This document shows positions 36,625 to 45,333 of a stretch of 64,000 nt of DNA, piece by piece; positions within the stretch are counted from its first letter, which is position 1, and every line of letters begins with the position of its first letter. The DNA comes from Clostridium sulfidigenes (GTDB lineage: Bacteria > Bacillota > Clostridia > Clostridiales > Clostridiaceae), in assembly GCF_000732635.1 (NCBI RefSeq), contig NZ_JPMD01000001.1, forward strand, positions 186,001 through 250,000, in the 5' to 3' direction. A model generated the notes under the pieces. That model had not been told where the DNA came from. It did not search any database and worked only from the letters and a program-made list of their open reading frames with translations. A program made the position numbers and the translations under genes.

Positions 36625-36701
36625 TTTTATTATAAGGCTTAAGCAAACACTCTATATAGAGAAATCTGTTACCTAAAGGTAATGTTTCTAAATAAAAAAT
36701 A

Positions 36702-36732
36702 GGACAAGGATGTCCGTTAAAATCAAGGAGGA
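36702..36732 (+). promoter_or_regulatory. Predicted CsrA-binding sites in the flagellin leader
   Basis: GGACAAGGATGTCC (36702-36715) forms a short hairpin presenting ACAAGGATGT, which matches the known CsrA consensus RUACARGGAUGU at ten positions. A second GGA site overlaps the Shine-Dalgarno (ATCAAGGAGGA, 36722-36732). Two sites 18-20 bases apart, one on the ribosome site, match the arrangement known in the Bacillus subtilis hag leader. Confidence 0.7.
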
Positions 36733-36739
36733 ATTTATA

Positions 36740-37552
36740 ATGATAATTAATCACAACATGAATGCAATGAATGCTCACAGACAAATGGGAATTAATACGG
36801 GAAATTCCGGAAAATCAATGGAAAAATTAAGCTCAGGTTTAAGAATTAATAGAGCTGGAGATGATGCTGCAGGTCTTGCTATTTCTGAAAAAATGAGAGG
36901 CCAAATTAGAGGTCTTGATATGGCATCTAGAAATGCTCAAGATGGTATTTCTTTAATACAAACAGCAGAAGGTGCTTTAGATGAATCTCATGCAATTGTT
37001 CAAAGAATGAGAGAATTAGCTGTTCAATCTGCTAACGGAGTATTAGAAGATGAAGATAGAAACAAATTAGATCTTGAATACCAAGAACTTTCAGGAGAGT
37101 TAGATCGTATTGCTGACAAGACTCAGTTTAATAAAAAGCAAATATTAGATGGTAGTATATCTACAGTTGCTGTACAAGTTGGTGCTAATGCAAATCAAAC
37201 AATTGACATTACATTAGCTGATAACTCAGCTTCTACATTATTAGGAGCAGTAGGAGATGTTAAGAATGCAGCTAATGCTCAAACAGAAATTGCAGCGTTA
37301 GACACAGCTATATCAACACTTAATACAAATAGAGCTACACTTGGAGCTACACAAAACAGATTAGAGCATACTATTAGAAATCTAAATAATGCTTCCGAAA
37401 ACTTACAATCTGCAGAATCAAGAGTTAGAGATGTTGACATGGCAAAGGAAATGATGAACTTCTCTAAAAATAATATTTTACAACAAGCTGCTCAAGCTAT
37501 GCTTGCTCAAGCGAACCAAGCTCCACAAGGAGTACTACAATTATTAAGATAA
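36740..37552 (+). CDS. fliC: Flagellin (short form)
   Basis: This is the main filament subunit candidate, 270 residues. The N-terminal D0/D1 region (MIINHNMNAMNAHRQ, KLSSGLRINRAGDDAAGLAI) and the C-terminal D1/D0 region (AESRVRDVDMAKEMMNF, QAMLAQANQAPQGVLQLLR) are intact. The middle is short, so no outer D2/D3 domain is present, as in other compact flagellins. I start at ATG 36740 after AAGGAGG; an in-frame ATG at 36710 lies inside the CsrA hairpin and is not credible. A strong terminator follows, and the glycosylation island is directly downstream, so the surface is probably glycosylated. Confidence 0.95.
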   Translation: MIINHNMNAMNAHRQMGINTGNSGKSMEKLSSGLRINRAGDDAAGLAISEKMRGQIRGLDMASRNAQDGISLIQTAEGALDESHAIVQRMRELAVQSANGVLEDEDRNKLDLEYQELSGELDRIADKTQFNKKQILDGSISTVAVQVGANANQTIDITLADNSASTLLGAVGDVKNAANAQTEIAALDTAISTLNTNRATLGATQNRLEHTIRNLNNASENLQSAESRVRDVDMAKEMMNFSKNNILQQAAQAMLAQANQAPQGVLQLLR

Positions 37553-37636
37553 TTGAAAATCTGAATTTTTGATTTAGTTATTCAAGATTACTTATATGTA
37601 GTATAGAAGAAAGTATCTTAAATATATAGATATAAA

Positions 37637-37672
37637 AAAAGAGGTCAGGGGAAATTTCCTCTGACCTCTTTT
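37637..37672 (+). terminator. Intrinsic terminator of flagellin
   Basis: AAAAGAGGTCAG and CTGACCTCTTTT pair perfectly around an inner GGGGAAATTTCCT, and a T-rich end follows. The descending arm overlaps the left arm of the next inverted repeat, so the two structures compete. Confidence 0.9.
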
Positions 37673-37736
37673 ATATATTCAATTGATAGTGTATAAATTA
37701 TTTATGTTTATCTAGTATCAATTGAATATATAAAAG
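37668..37736 (+). promoter_or_regulatory. 21-bp inverted repeat overlapping the glycosyltransferase RBS
   Basis: Positions 37668-37688 and 37716-37736 are perfect reverse complements over 21 bp, with a 27-base loop. The left arm begins in the flagellin terminator and the right arm runs into AAAAGGAGG, the ribosome site of the glycosyltransferase gene. In read-through RNA the stem would hide part of that site. Confidence 0.65.
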
Positions 37737-37747
37737 GAGGATTGAAA

Positions 37748-39388
37748 ATGATTTGTGAAAAAAAAATAAGTATTTGTATGATGGTAAAAAATGAAGAGAA
37801 TAACATAGAAAAATGTTTAGAAAGTTTGAAAGATGTGCTAGAAAAAATTCCATCAGAATTAATAATATTAGATACTGGGTCTGATGATAATACAGTTAAT
37901 ATTGCTCAAAAGTATACTGATAAAGTATATTTTGAAAAGTGGAATAATGATTTTTCAGATATGAGAAATAAAAGCATAAGCTATGCCACTGGAAAATGGA
38001 TTTTTATTATAGATGCAGATGAGGTATTGGAAGATTCAAAAGAAATAAATACTTTTTTTAATAGTGAACAGTATAAAAGGTTTAATAGCGGTTTTGTTAA
38101 AATTAAAAATTATATTAGGAGAGATTATTATAATATAGCTTATGTACCAAGGCTATTTAAAAGAGATAAGAATTTTAGGTATGAAGGTAAAATACATGAA
38201 CAACCGATTATAAAGGAACCTTCTTACTTTTTTAAGAGTGAGTTAATTCATTGGGGATATAATACAGAGGATTTAGAATTAATGAAAATAAAATTTGAAA
38301 GAAATACTAAATTATTGAAAGAACAATTAGAGAAAGAACCAGAAAACATATATTATTGGCACCAATTATCTCAAAGCTATAATTCTTATAATTATACTGA
38401 AGAGGGGTTACAAGCAGCTGAGAAAGCTTATGCAATTGCAAAATATAAAAAAATAGATCTTAAGAACATGATGTATATATATACCCATTTAGCTTTAATT
38501 TATTATCAACAGAATAAATATAATGAATTAGAAAGCCTTTGTATTGAAGCCTTAGAAGTTAAAGATGGATATTTAGACATAAATTATTTTTTAGCAAAAG
38601 CACAACAGAGACTATTAAAAGATGAAGAGGCTATAAAAAATTATGAGAGATACTTAGAAATACTTTCTAAGTATCATACATCCCCTGGAGCAAAAGATGT
38701 TACTGTTACAGTATATTCATTGGATGCTGTTGAACATGTTTATAGAGATTTATGCTTAATTTATAATAGGAAAAAAGATTATGTGAAAGTATTATATTAT
38801 GCTGATAAAATTGAAAATTATAAAGTTCTAGAGGGAATAATTCAATATTTAGTAATAGCATTTATTGAGAGAAAAGAATATGTAGAATTAGTAGATTATT
38901 ACAATATTAAGCTTAAAGATAAGCCTGAAAATCTGAAAGAAATTTTTGTAGAAAGTTTTGAGGAACAATCAAAATCATTAAAAAAAGAAGAGAAATTAAT
39001 TATTTGGAAATTATTTTCACAGTATGATGATTATGGAACTTTAAACAAGATAAGACTAGTTTGTAATAATAAATTACGATTAGAAGAAGATAAAATTAAT
39101 CATCTTATTAAGAAATTGCAATTAAACAAAAAACCTAAGTTTTATGGAGATGTAATATTTTACATTCTTAGAGTTCATAGTGATTTTGGAGAGTTATTAG
39201 GAAATTTAAAGGAAGATAAATTAAATACTTATTGTGAATATTTATATTCACAGTATTTGGATGAATTTATAGAGTTGGGAAAAGGTTATATTTATAATAT
39301 GTTAGGTAAAAGTATGAGTTATGAAGAAAAAAAAATTCATCAAGTGTTTATCACATTTTTTAATTATAACAGAAAAACTTCAAGATAA
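37748..39388 (+). CDS. Family 2 glycosyltransferase with TPR region (5' part of a frameshifted gene)
   Basis: The N-terminal domain is a GT-A glycosyltransferase: ISICMMVKNEENNIEKCLESL, LDTGSDDNT and the metal-binding DADE near residue 85, followed by WHQLSQSYNSYNYTEEGLQAAEKAY and further TPR-like helices. This open part has 546 residues. A nine-A run (39327-39335) then shifts the frame and the reading ends early; without one A it continues into matching helical sequence downstream. A second nine-A run (37758-37766) sits in frame at codons 4-7. The role would be to attach sugar to flagellin, by position only. AAGGAGG lies upstream of ATG 37748, which is nearer that site than a TTG two codons earlier. 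Confidence 0.8.
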   Translation: MICEKKISICMMVKNEENNIEKCLESLKDVLEKIPSELIILDTGSDDNTVNIAQKYTDKVYFEKWNNDFSDMRNKSISYATGKWIFIIDADEVLEDSKEINTFFNSEQYKRFNSGFVKIKNYIRRDYYNIAYVPRLFKRDKNFRYEGKIHEQPIIKEPSYFFKSELIHWGYNTEDLELMKIKFERNTKLLKEQLEKEPENIYYWHQLSQSYNSYNYTEEGLQAAEKAYAIAKYKKIDLKNMMYIYTHLALIYYQQNKYNELESLCIEALEVKDGYLDINYFLAKAQQRLLKDEEAIKNYERYLEILSKYHTSPGAKDVTVTVYSLDAVEHVYRDLCLIYNRKKDYVKVLYYADKIENYKVLEGIIQYLVIAFIERKEYVELVDYYNIKLKDKPENLKEIFVESFEEQSKSLKKEEKLIIWKLFSQYDDYGTLNKIRLVCNNKLRLEEDKINHLIKKLQLNKKPKFYGDVIFYILRVHSDFGELLGNLKEDKLNTYCEYLYSQYLDEFIELGKGYIYNMLGKSMSYEEKKIHQVFITFFNYNRKTSR

Positions 39389-39850
39389 AGAATATGAGAC
39401 TATTTTTAATGAGTACATTAGTAAGGGTATAGAATGTATAAAAGAAATATATAATCCAAATATAATAAATAATGAAAGGATAGAAGATTTAAAAAGTGAC
39501 GAAGAAGAGTTTTTACTATATATAAGCAAGCTTGAAAATAAAATAACTAATGAAAATCATTATGTAAAGTATTTAAAAAAAAGCTTTGAAAGCATATCCT
39601 ATTATGAATAAAGGTATAAAACTTCTTCTTGGAAAAATAAAAGGAAACCAAGATGATAATTTAAATAGTGAATTTGAAGAATATAAAAAGATAATAAAAA
39701 ATAATATATTTGCTCTTCTAGATTCAAAAAAAATAATAGAAGCAAAAAAAAATTATAAATGAATATTTGAAAGTTATGCCAAAAGATTTGGAAATGCTTA
39801 TGATAAAATCGGAAATACAAGTTCAGTTTATGGAACAAGAGATAGTATAA
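39336..39850 (+). pseudogene. Frameshifted C-terminal remainder of the glycosyltransferase/TPR gene
   Basis: This segment continues the preceding gene through three reading frames. After the A9 run at 39327-39335 the frame reads FIKCLSHFLIITEKLQDKEY and stops at 39611. Removing one A from the run at 39575-39582 gives KKALKAYPIMNKGIKLLLGK and continues. Removing one A from the A9 run at 39744-39752 then gives KKIINEYLKVMPKDLEML to a stop at 39850. Restored, the protein would have about 700 residues. Every break is one extra A in a poly-A tract, the mark of slippage rather than random decay. Confidence 0.7.
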
Positions 39851-39884
39851 CTACAATATTGTAGTTAAATAAGGTGGGAAGTTA

Positions 39885-41267
39885 ATGAATAGTAGTGTTA
39901 TATCTTATGAAAAAAAATTAAAAGAAAATATTGGGATACTCATTGAAAATAATAAACTAGTAGAAGCGAAAGAGATAATTAATCAATATGAAAATATAGT
40001 AAGTAATGATATAGAAATTTACTCAATTAAAGGTGTTATAGCTATGATGGAGGGGAATGTATATGAGGCAGAGAGGATTCTAAAAGAAGGATTAGCTTTA
40101 GATGCAATAAATTTTGATGTGCTTTATAACATGGGATATTTGTATGAAACAAACAAAAACAGTGAATTAGCAATAAGATATTATAAAAGAGCATTAAAAA
40201 ATGGAACAGACGAAAAAATTAAAGATTCAGTATATGAAATACTAAAAGCATTAGGTGTCAAAGAAAGTAAGGAAGAAATATTAAAAGAATATGACAAACT
40301 GGATGAAATTAAAATATATAAGAAAAAATTACAAGCTCAAAACTCGATTTATCCAAAGGTAACAATTATTATACCTACTTATAATCAGAAAGAACATTTA
40401 AGGGAAGCAATTGATAGTTGCCTTAAACAAGACTATCAAAACTTAGAAATATTAGTAGGAGATGACTGTTCTACAGATGGTACTGATAAAATGATGAGGA
40501 AGTATGTAGAGAATGATAAGCGAATAAGATATGTTAGAAATAAGAAAAACCTTGGAGGTGAAGAAAATACAAAGAAATTATTTTATAATCATACGACTTC
40601 TATGTATGGAATGATTTTTAATCATGATGACTACTTTATTAAAAATGATTATATATCAAAAGCGGTACATCGTTTAATAAAAAACCCAAATTTATCTTTA
40701 GTTTGGGCGAATAGTAAAATTAAAAATGAAAGTACAGGAAAAATAGGATATACTAATTTTAAGAATAAAGAAACAATAAAAGGTATTGATTATTTTATTA
40801 ATTATGAAACTCAGATGTATCCCCATATAACTGGAATGTTAACTTCAGTTTTTAATTTTCAAAAATTAAAAAAGATAGGAAGTTGGGGACTAAAAGGACA
40901 GGAATACAGTATTTTTTTAGATACAATTTTATATTTAAAGCTCATGTTAGTTGGTGATATTGGATTTATTGATGAAGAAGTCAGTGTATATCGTTTACAT
41001 AAAGATAGCATAAGTTATAATTTTCCTAGAACATATGATGATATTGTAATTAAAGAATTTGAGTTAATGAAAGAATATGTATTGAAAGAAAATTTACTAG
41101 ATAAAAATCAAATGTATATTTGGGTTGAGAGCAGAGTATATGGTTATGTTAGATGGAGATTTCTTACACTGTGGAATACTGGAAAAAAGAAAGATGCGTT
41201 AGAATTGATAATTGACATAAAATCAAATTATCCTAACAGTTATGAAAAAATATTAAATAATATATAA
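39885..41267 (+). CDS. TPR protein with family 2 glycosyltransferase domain
   Basis: The order is reversed relative to the previous gene: TPR-like helices in about residues 1-125 (IKGVIAMMEGNVYEAERILKEGL, NFDVLYNMGYLYETNKNSELA), then a GT-A domain from about 160 with VTIIIPTYNQKEHLREAIDSC, GDDCSTDGT and FNHDDY as the probable metal site. The 460 residues are intact. The ATG follows GGTGGGAAG. With the frameshifted neighbour decayed, this may be the working transferase of the island. The sugar and acceptor are unknown. Confidence 0.85.
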   Translation: MNSSVISYEKKLKENIGILIENNKLVEAKEIINQYENIVSNDIEIYSIKGVIAMMEGNVYEAERILKEGLALDAINFDVLYNMGYLYETNKNSELAIRYYKRALKNGTDEKIKDSVYEILKALGVKESKEEILKEYDKLDEIKIYKKKLQAQNSIYPKVTIIIPTYNQKEHLREAIDSCLKQDYQNLEILVGDDCSTDGTDKMMRKYVENDKRIRYVRNKKNLGGEENTKKLFYNHTTSMYGMIFNHDDYFIKNDYISKAVHRLIKNPNLSLVWANSKIKNESTGKIGYTNFKNKETIKGIDYFINYETQMYPHITGMLTSVFNFQKLKKIGSWGLKGQEYSIFLDTILYLKLMLVGDIGFIDEEVSVYRLHKDSISYNFPRTYDDIVIKEFELMKEYVLKENLLDKNQMYIWVESRVYGYVRWRFLTLWNTGKKKDALELIIDIKSNYPNSYEKILNNI

Positions 41268-41296
41268 GTTGAAACAATTATAAGGAGCATTTAAAA

Positions 41297-41998
41297 ATGA
41301 AAATAGGAATTATGCAGCCATATTTTTTCCCGTATATAGGTTATTGGCAATTAATTAATACGGTTGATAAATTTATTATATACGATAATATTGAATTTAC
41401 AAAAAAAAGTTGGATAAGAAGAAATAGAATTTTATTAGGAAACACAGATAGAATGATTACTTTACCTATAAAAAAAGATTCGGATTATCTTAATATTAAT
41501 GAAAGAATGATTTCGCAAAATTTTAAAATGGAAAGAATAAAGTTATTAAATCAAATTAAGGTGGCGTATAAGAAATCACCTCAGTTTGATATAATATTTC
41601 CTTTAGTAGAAGATTGTATAATGAAAGAAAATAGAAATCTTTTTGATTTTATATATTATTCTGTAAAAAAAATCATTGATTTTTTAAACATTGACACAGA
41701 ACTTATTATATCATCAAAAATTAATATGGATCATAGTTTAAAAGGCAAAGAACGTGTAATAGAAATTTGCCATCAGTTAGGAGCAAAAGAGTATGTTAAC
41801 CCTATAGGCGGAATAGAGATATATGATAAAAAAGAATTTGAGGAAAATGGAATAGAGTTATTTTTTTTAAAAACAAACGCTATAGAGTACCATCAGTTTA
41901 ATAATAATTTTGTGCCAAATTTATCTATAATTGATATGTTAATGTTTAATGATAAAAATAGGGTAAAAGACATGCTTTTAGAATTTAAGCTAATTTAG
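41297..41998 (+). CDS. WbqC family protein
   Basis: The N-terminal MQPYFFPYIGYWQLI followed by VDKFIIYDNIEFTKKSWIRRN is diagnostic for the WbqC family, found in O-antigen and flagellin glycan loci; homologues lie in the viosamine (VioB-adjacent) clusters of Pseudomonas syringae. The fold is not catalytic in any proven way and the role may be acyl or sugar modification. The 233 residues match the family. Its presence is good evidence that this is a surface-glycan island. AAGGAGC precedes the ATG. Confidence 0.85.
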   Translation: MKIGIMQPYFFPYIGYWQLINTVDKFIIYDNIEFTKKSWIRRNRILLGNTDRMITLPIKKDSDYLNINERMISQNFKMERIKLLNQIKVAYKKSPQFDIIFPLVEDCIMKENRNLFDFIYYSVKKIIDFLNIDTELIISSKINMDHSLKGKERVIEICHQLGAKEYVNPIGGIEIYDKKEFEENGIELFFLKTNAIEYHQFNNNFVPNLSIIDMLMFNDKNRVKDMLLEFKLI

Positions 41999-42018
41999 GC
42001 TAAAAATGGGGGGTTAAT

Positions 42019-42750
42019 ATGAATATATTAGATAAACATGTAAGAGCTTATAAAGGTGGAATTATCTATGATTTTGATAATAATATTCAATTAAATTGGT
42101 ATCCTAATCGAATTGTTGAGCTTATGCAAGGAAATGAATCCATATTGGAATTTGGATTAGGACATGGTATAACAACTAGCATTTTTAATGAATATTTTAA
42201 TAGACATGTTGTGATAGAAGCATCAGAGGCTGTTATCCAAAACTTCAAATATAGGTATCCAAATTGTAATGCTGAGATAGTAAATACATTTTTTGAGCAA
42301 TTTGATTCAAATGAAAAGTTCGATATAGTAGTGTTAGGATTTGTTCTAGAACATGTGGATGATCCAGTATTAGTAATGGGAATTGCACAAAAGTTTTTGA
42401 AATCAGAAGGGAAAATATTTTTAGCAGTACCAAATGCAGAAGTTTTAAATCGAAGAATAGGATATGAAGCGGGACTTTTAGAAAATATGGAGATATTATC
42501 AGAACATGATTTATTATGTGGACATAAGAGGTATTACACAAAAGAGACTTTTACCAAAGATATTGATAAAGCCGGACTTGAATTAGAAAAAATGGAAGGA
42601 ATTTATTTAAAACCTTTAACAACAAATCAGATGTTGTCATTAAACTTAGATAAAGTAGTAATTGAAGCGATTTGTAGAGTAGGAATAAATTATCCTGAAT
42701 TGTGTTGCGGGATGTTGGCACAAACAAAAATAAAAACAATGATAAAATAA
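42019..42750 (+). CDS. SAM-dependent methyltransferase
   Basis: A class I methyltransferase of 243 residues. Motif I is ILEFGLGHGITTSIF near residue 39-53, the acidic end of strand 2 is VVIEASEAVI, and motif IV/post is DIVVLGFVLEHVDDPVLVM near 105-123. It resembles the second methyltransferase 3 kb downstream (both share the LEHVD/LEHID motif and an ending LCCGMLAQ or LCSSIFLLCQ), so the two are paralogues. It probably methylates a sugar or sugar-acyl group of the flagellin glycan. AATGGGGGG lies before the ATG. Confidence 0.8.
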   Translation: MNILDKHVRAYKGGIIYDFDNNIQLNWYPNRIVELMQGNESILEFGLGHGITTSIFNEYFNRHVVIEASEAVIQNFKYRYPNCNAEIVNTFFEQFDSNEKFDIVVLGFVLEHVDDPVLVMGIAQKFLKSEGKIFLAVPNAEVLNRRIGYEAGLLENMEILSEHDLLCGHKRYYTKETFTKDIDKAGLELEKMEGIYLKPLTTNQMLSLNLDKVVIEAICRVGINYPELCCGMLAQTKIKTMIK

Positions 42751-42774
42751 ATAAACTATCAAAAGGAGATAACA

Positions 42775-43767
42775 ATGTTTATATGGAAAAAAATGGGAAA
42801 AGTATTTGACCCCAATATAGTAGAAGGTAAATCTTGGCTAAAAGAATTTGCGCAAGCACCATGCGTTCTCATAAGAGATGATTTTGTTAGAATATACTTT
42901 TCTTGTAGACCATATCCAGATAAAAATGGACAATATATAAGTTATTCAGCATATATTGATGTAAAAAGGGAAAACCTATTTGAAATTATTGATATTGCTG
43001 AAAAACCTATATTAGAATTAGGTAAGTTAGGGACATTTGACGAGTTTGGTACATATCCAGTTTCGGTTATTGAAGAAAAGGATGCTATAATTGTATACTA
43101 TGGAGGATGGACTAGATGTGAGTCTGTACCATTTACAGTAGCTATTGGAATGGCTAAAAGTAAAGATGGTGGAAAGACGTTTCAAAAAATAGGAGATGGT
43201 CCATTGTTAGCTAGTAATGTTAAAGACCCATATGTAATTAGTGGTCCTAAAATTAGACAATATAATGGAAAATGGTATTTATGGTATGTAGCAGCAACTC
43301 AGTGGCTTGAGAATAATGGGAAACCAGAAGCGGTGTACAAGATACGTATGGCAACTTCTGATGATGGCATAAATTGGAATAGAAGTAGTGAAAATATTAT
43401 AGAAAATAAGATCGAAGAAAATGAGTGCCAAGCAAGCCCAGATGTATTTTTTTATAAAAATAGATACCATATGTTTTTTTGCTATAAATATAGTTTGGAT
43501 TTTAGAAATAATGAAAGAGGATATCGCATAGGATATGCTTATTCGTATGATCTTATAAATTGGAAAAGAGCAGATGAATTAGTAGGAATAGATTTATCGG
43601 AGAGTGGATGGGATGATCAATCAATCGCATATCCACACGTTTTTGAGTTAGATGGAGAAATTTATATGCTTTACCTAGGGAATCATGTTGGGAAACATGG
43701 TTTTGGGCTTGCAAGATTAGCAGAATACCAGGAGGATAACATTAATGAAGTGGGAAAAAATAGGTAA
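42775..43767 (+). CDS. Beta-propeller glycosidase-like protein (paralogue 1)
   Basis: The 330 residues read as a five-bladed beta-propeller of the GH43/GH32/GH130-like type, with repeated blades marked by AQAPCVLIRDDFVRIYFSCR, IGMAKSKDGGKTFQKIG, RMATSDDGINWNRSS and GYAYSYDLINWKRADEL. The SxDGxxW/F repeats are typical. I cannot identify a catalytic triad with confidence, and the family name for such proteins in glycan loci is unsettled. The last 23 bases overlap the next gene, which encodes a clear paralogue. Function is unknown, possibly sugar transfer or trimming. Confidence 0.7.
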   Translation: MFIWKKMGKVFDPNIVEGKSWLKEFAQAPCVLIRDDFVRIYFSCRPYPDKNGQYISYSAYIDVKRENLFEIIDIAEKPILELGKLGTFDEFGTYPVSVIEEKDAIIVYYGGWTRCESVPFTVAIGMAKSKDGGKTFQKIGDGPLLASNVKDPYVISGPKIRQYNGKWYLWYVAATQWLENNGKPEAVYKIRMATSDDGINWNRSSENIIENKIEENECQASPDVFFYKNRYHMFFCYKYSLDFRNNERGYRIGYAYSYDLINWKRADELVGIDLSESGWDDQSIAYPHVFELDGEIYMLYLGNHVGKHGFGLARLAEYQEDNINEVGKNR

Positions 43768-44704
43768 AATATTTAATCCGTTAAATTTTAAATTGAACAA
43801 TGGTTGCCAAGAATATGCGCAATCTCCACAAGCACTGGTTTTTGATGACTATGTTAGAATTTATTTTTCAAGTCGAGTAAAAAGTGAAAATGGGAAATGG
43901 TTGAGTCATGTAAACTTTGTAGATATGGACAAAAGCTTTAAAAAAGTGCTTAGAGTATCTGAAAAAGATGTTATAAAGCTAGGTAAATTAGGAAGTTTTG
44001 ACGAACATGGAATATTTCCATTTAGTGTATATAGATGTGATGGTAAAATTATTGCATATACAACGGGATGGAATAGAAAATTTTCGGTTTCAATTGATGC
44101 AGGAATTGGTTATGCTTTCAGTGAAGATAACGGAGAAACTTTTGAAAAATTAGGAGAAGGTCCTATATTGTCTGCATCTCTTGAAGAACCATTTTTAGTG
44201 GGAGATGCGTTTGTAAGGAAATACGAAAATATATACTATATGTGGTATATATATGGTTCAAAATGGATTAAGGATAAGAATGAATTAGATCCACAACGTG
44301 TTTATAAGATTGCTTATGCGACTTCAACCGATGGAGTTAAGTGGTCAAGAAAAAGACGAAATATTATTTCAGATAAATTAAACAAAAATGAATGTCAAGC
44401 CTTACCTACAGTAATTTTCAATAATGGTAAATATCATATGATTTTTTGTTATAGAGAAGCAATAGGTTTTAGGTATGACAAAAGTAAAGGATATAGATTA
44501 GGCTATGCATGGTCAAGTGACCTAATAAATTGGAAAAGAGAAGATGAGAGGGTAGGATTAAATCTTTCAAATAAAGGAGAATGGGATTCGGATATGATGT
44601 GTTATCCTAATATATTTGAATGTGAAGGACATATATATATATTATATAATGGGAATGAGTTTGGAAGATATGGATTTGGATTAGCTAAATTAATTGAAGA
44701 TTAA
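43745..44704 (+). CDS. Beta-propeller glycosidase-like protein (paralogue 2)
   Basis: At 319 residues this is a paralogue of the preceding protein. Both begin with a WEKIGKIFNP/WKKMGKVFDP motif, then AQSPQALVFDDYVRIYFSSR, GIGYAFSEDNGETFEKLGEGP, IAYATSTDGVKWSRKRR and NECQALPTVIF. The final blade GYAWSSDLINWKREDERVG matches its partner in order. The ATG follows AGGAGGATAAC, inside the end of the first gene. The two probably act together, or on different sugars, in the glycan pathway. Confidence 0.7.
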   Translation: MKWEKIGKIFNPLNFKLNNGCQEYAQSPQALVFDDYVRIYFSSRVKSENGKWLSHVNFVDMDKSFKKVLRVSEKDVIKLGKLGSFDEHGIFPFSVYRCDGKIIAYTTGWNRKFSVSIDAGIGYAFSEDNGETFEKLGEGPILSASLEEPFLVGDAFVRKYENIYYMWYIYGSKWIKDKNELDPQRVYKIAYATSTDGVKWSRKRRNIISDKLNKNECQALPTVIFNNGKYHMIFCYREAIGFRYDKSKGYRLGYAWSSDLINWKREDERVGLNLSNKGEWDSDMMCYPNIFECEGHIYILYNGNEFGRYGFGLAKLIED

Positions 44705-44732
44705 CTTAAAAAACTATCTTGGAGGATTTGAA

Positions 44733-45296
44733 ATGAATATTTTAGGAAAATATGTAACTTTGAGGGCGATTGAAGAAAAAGATTTAGAGTTATTGCACAA
44801 ATGGGCAAATGATCCCAAAACTCAAGATGCAATGGGGATAATACACTTTCCAAGTTCTATGGACTTTCACAAGAGGTGGTATGATAATCTTAAAAGTGAT
44901 ACACTTAATCAAAGATTAGCAATAGAAGCACCTGAAATTGGACTTATAGGTTTATCAAGTATAATAAACATTGATTGGCGTAATAATCATGCGTGGCATG
45001 GAGTTATGCTTGGGGATACAGCTATCAGAGGAAAAGGATATGGTATAGATTCAGTAATGGCTACTATGCGCTATGCTTTTGAGGAAATGCATCTAGAGCG
45101 TCTGGATGGTTCGATAATAGAGTATAATGAAAGGTCATATAATTTTTATTGTGGAGAAAAATTAGGATGGAAGAAAGAAGGGTGTAAAAAGAAATATTAT
45201 TTTAGAAGAGGGAAATATTGGGATCAAATTATTGTTGGAATAACAAGAGAAGATTATTATAATTTAATAGAAAAAACAGGGTATTGGGAAAAGTAA
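44733..45296 (+). CDS. GNAT family N-acetyltransferase (RimJ/RimL type)
   Basis: The 187 residues start MNILGKYVTLRAIEEKDLELLHKW, the common beginning of RimL-like acetyltransferases, and contain the acetyl-CoA loop VMLGDTAIRGKGYGIDSV and the terminal IIEYNERSYNFYCGEKLGW. I start at ATG 44733 after GGAGGATTTG; a longer in-frame start overlaps the preceding gene and lacks a ribosome site. In this setting it probably N-acylates an aminosugar made by the DegT-type aminotransferase in the same island, as in viosamine and bacillosamine pathways. Confidence 0.83.
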   Translation: MNILGKYVTLRAIEEKDLELLHKWANDPKTQDAMGIIHFPSSMDFHKRWYDNLKSDTLNQRLAIEAPEIGLIGLSSIINIDWRNNHAWHGVMLGDTAIRGKGYGIDSVMATMRYAFEEMHLERLDGSIIEYNERSYNFYCGEKLGWKKEGCKKKYYFRRGKYWDQIIVGITREDYYNLIEKTGYWEK

Positions 45297-45333
45297 TTTA
45301 TAAAACAGAAAATTTGAGTTGATGGAGATGGCT

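Noticed and set aside
36710..36739. Ten-codon N-terminal extension of flagellin starting at ATG 36710
   Set aside because: The ATG lies within the CsrA hairpin, there is no ribosome site, and flagellins begin at the MxINHN motif coded at 36740.
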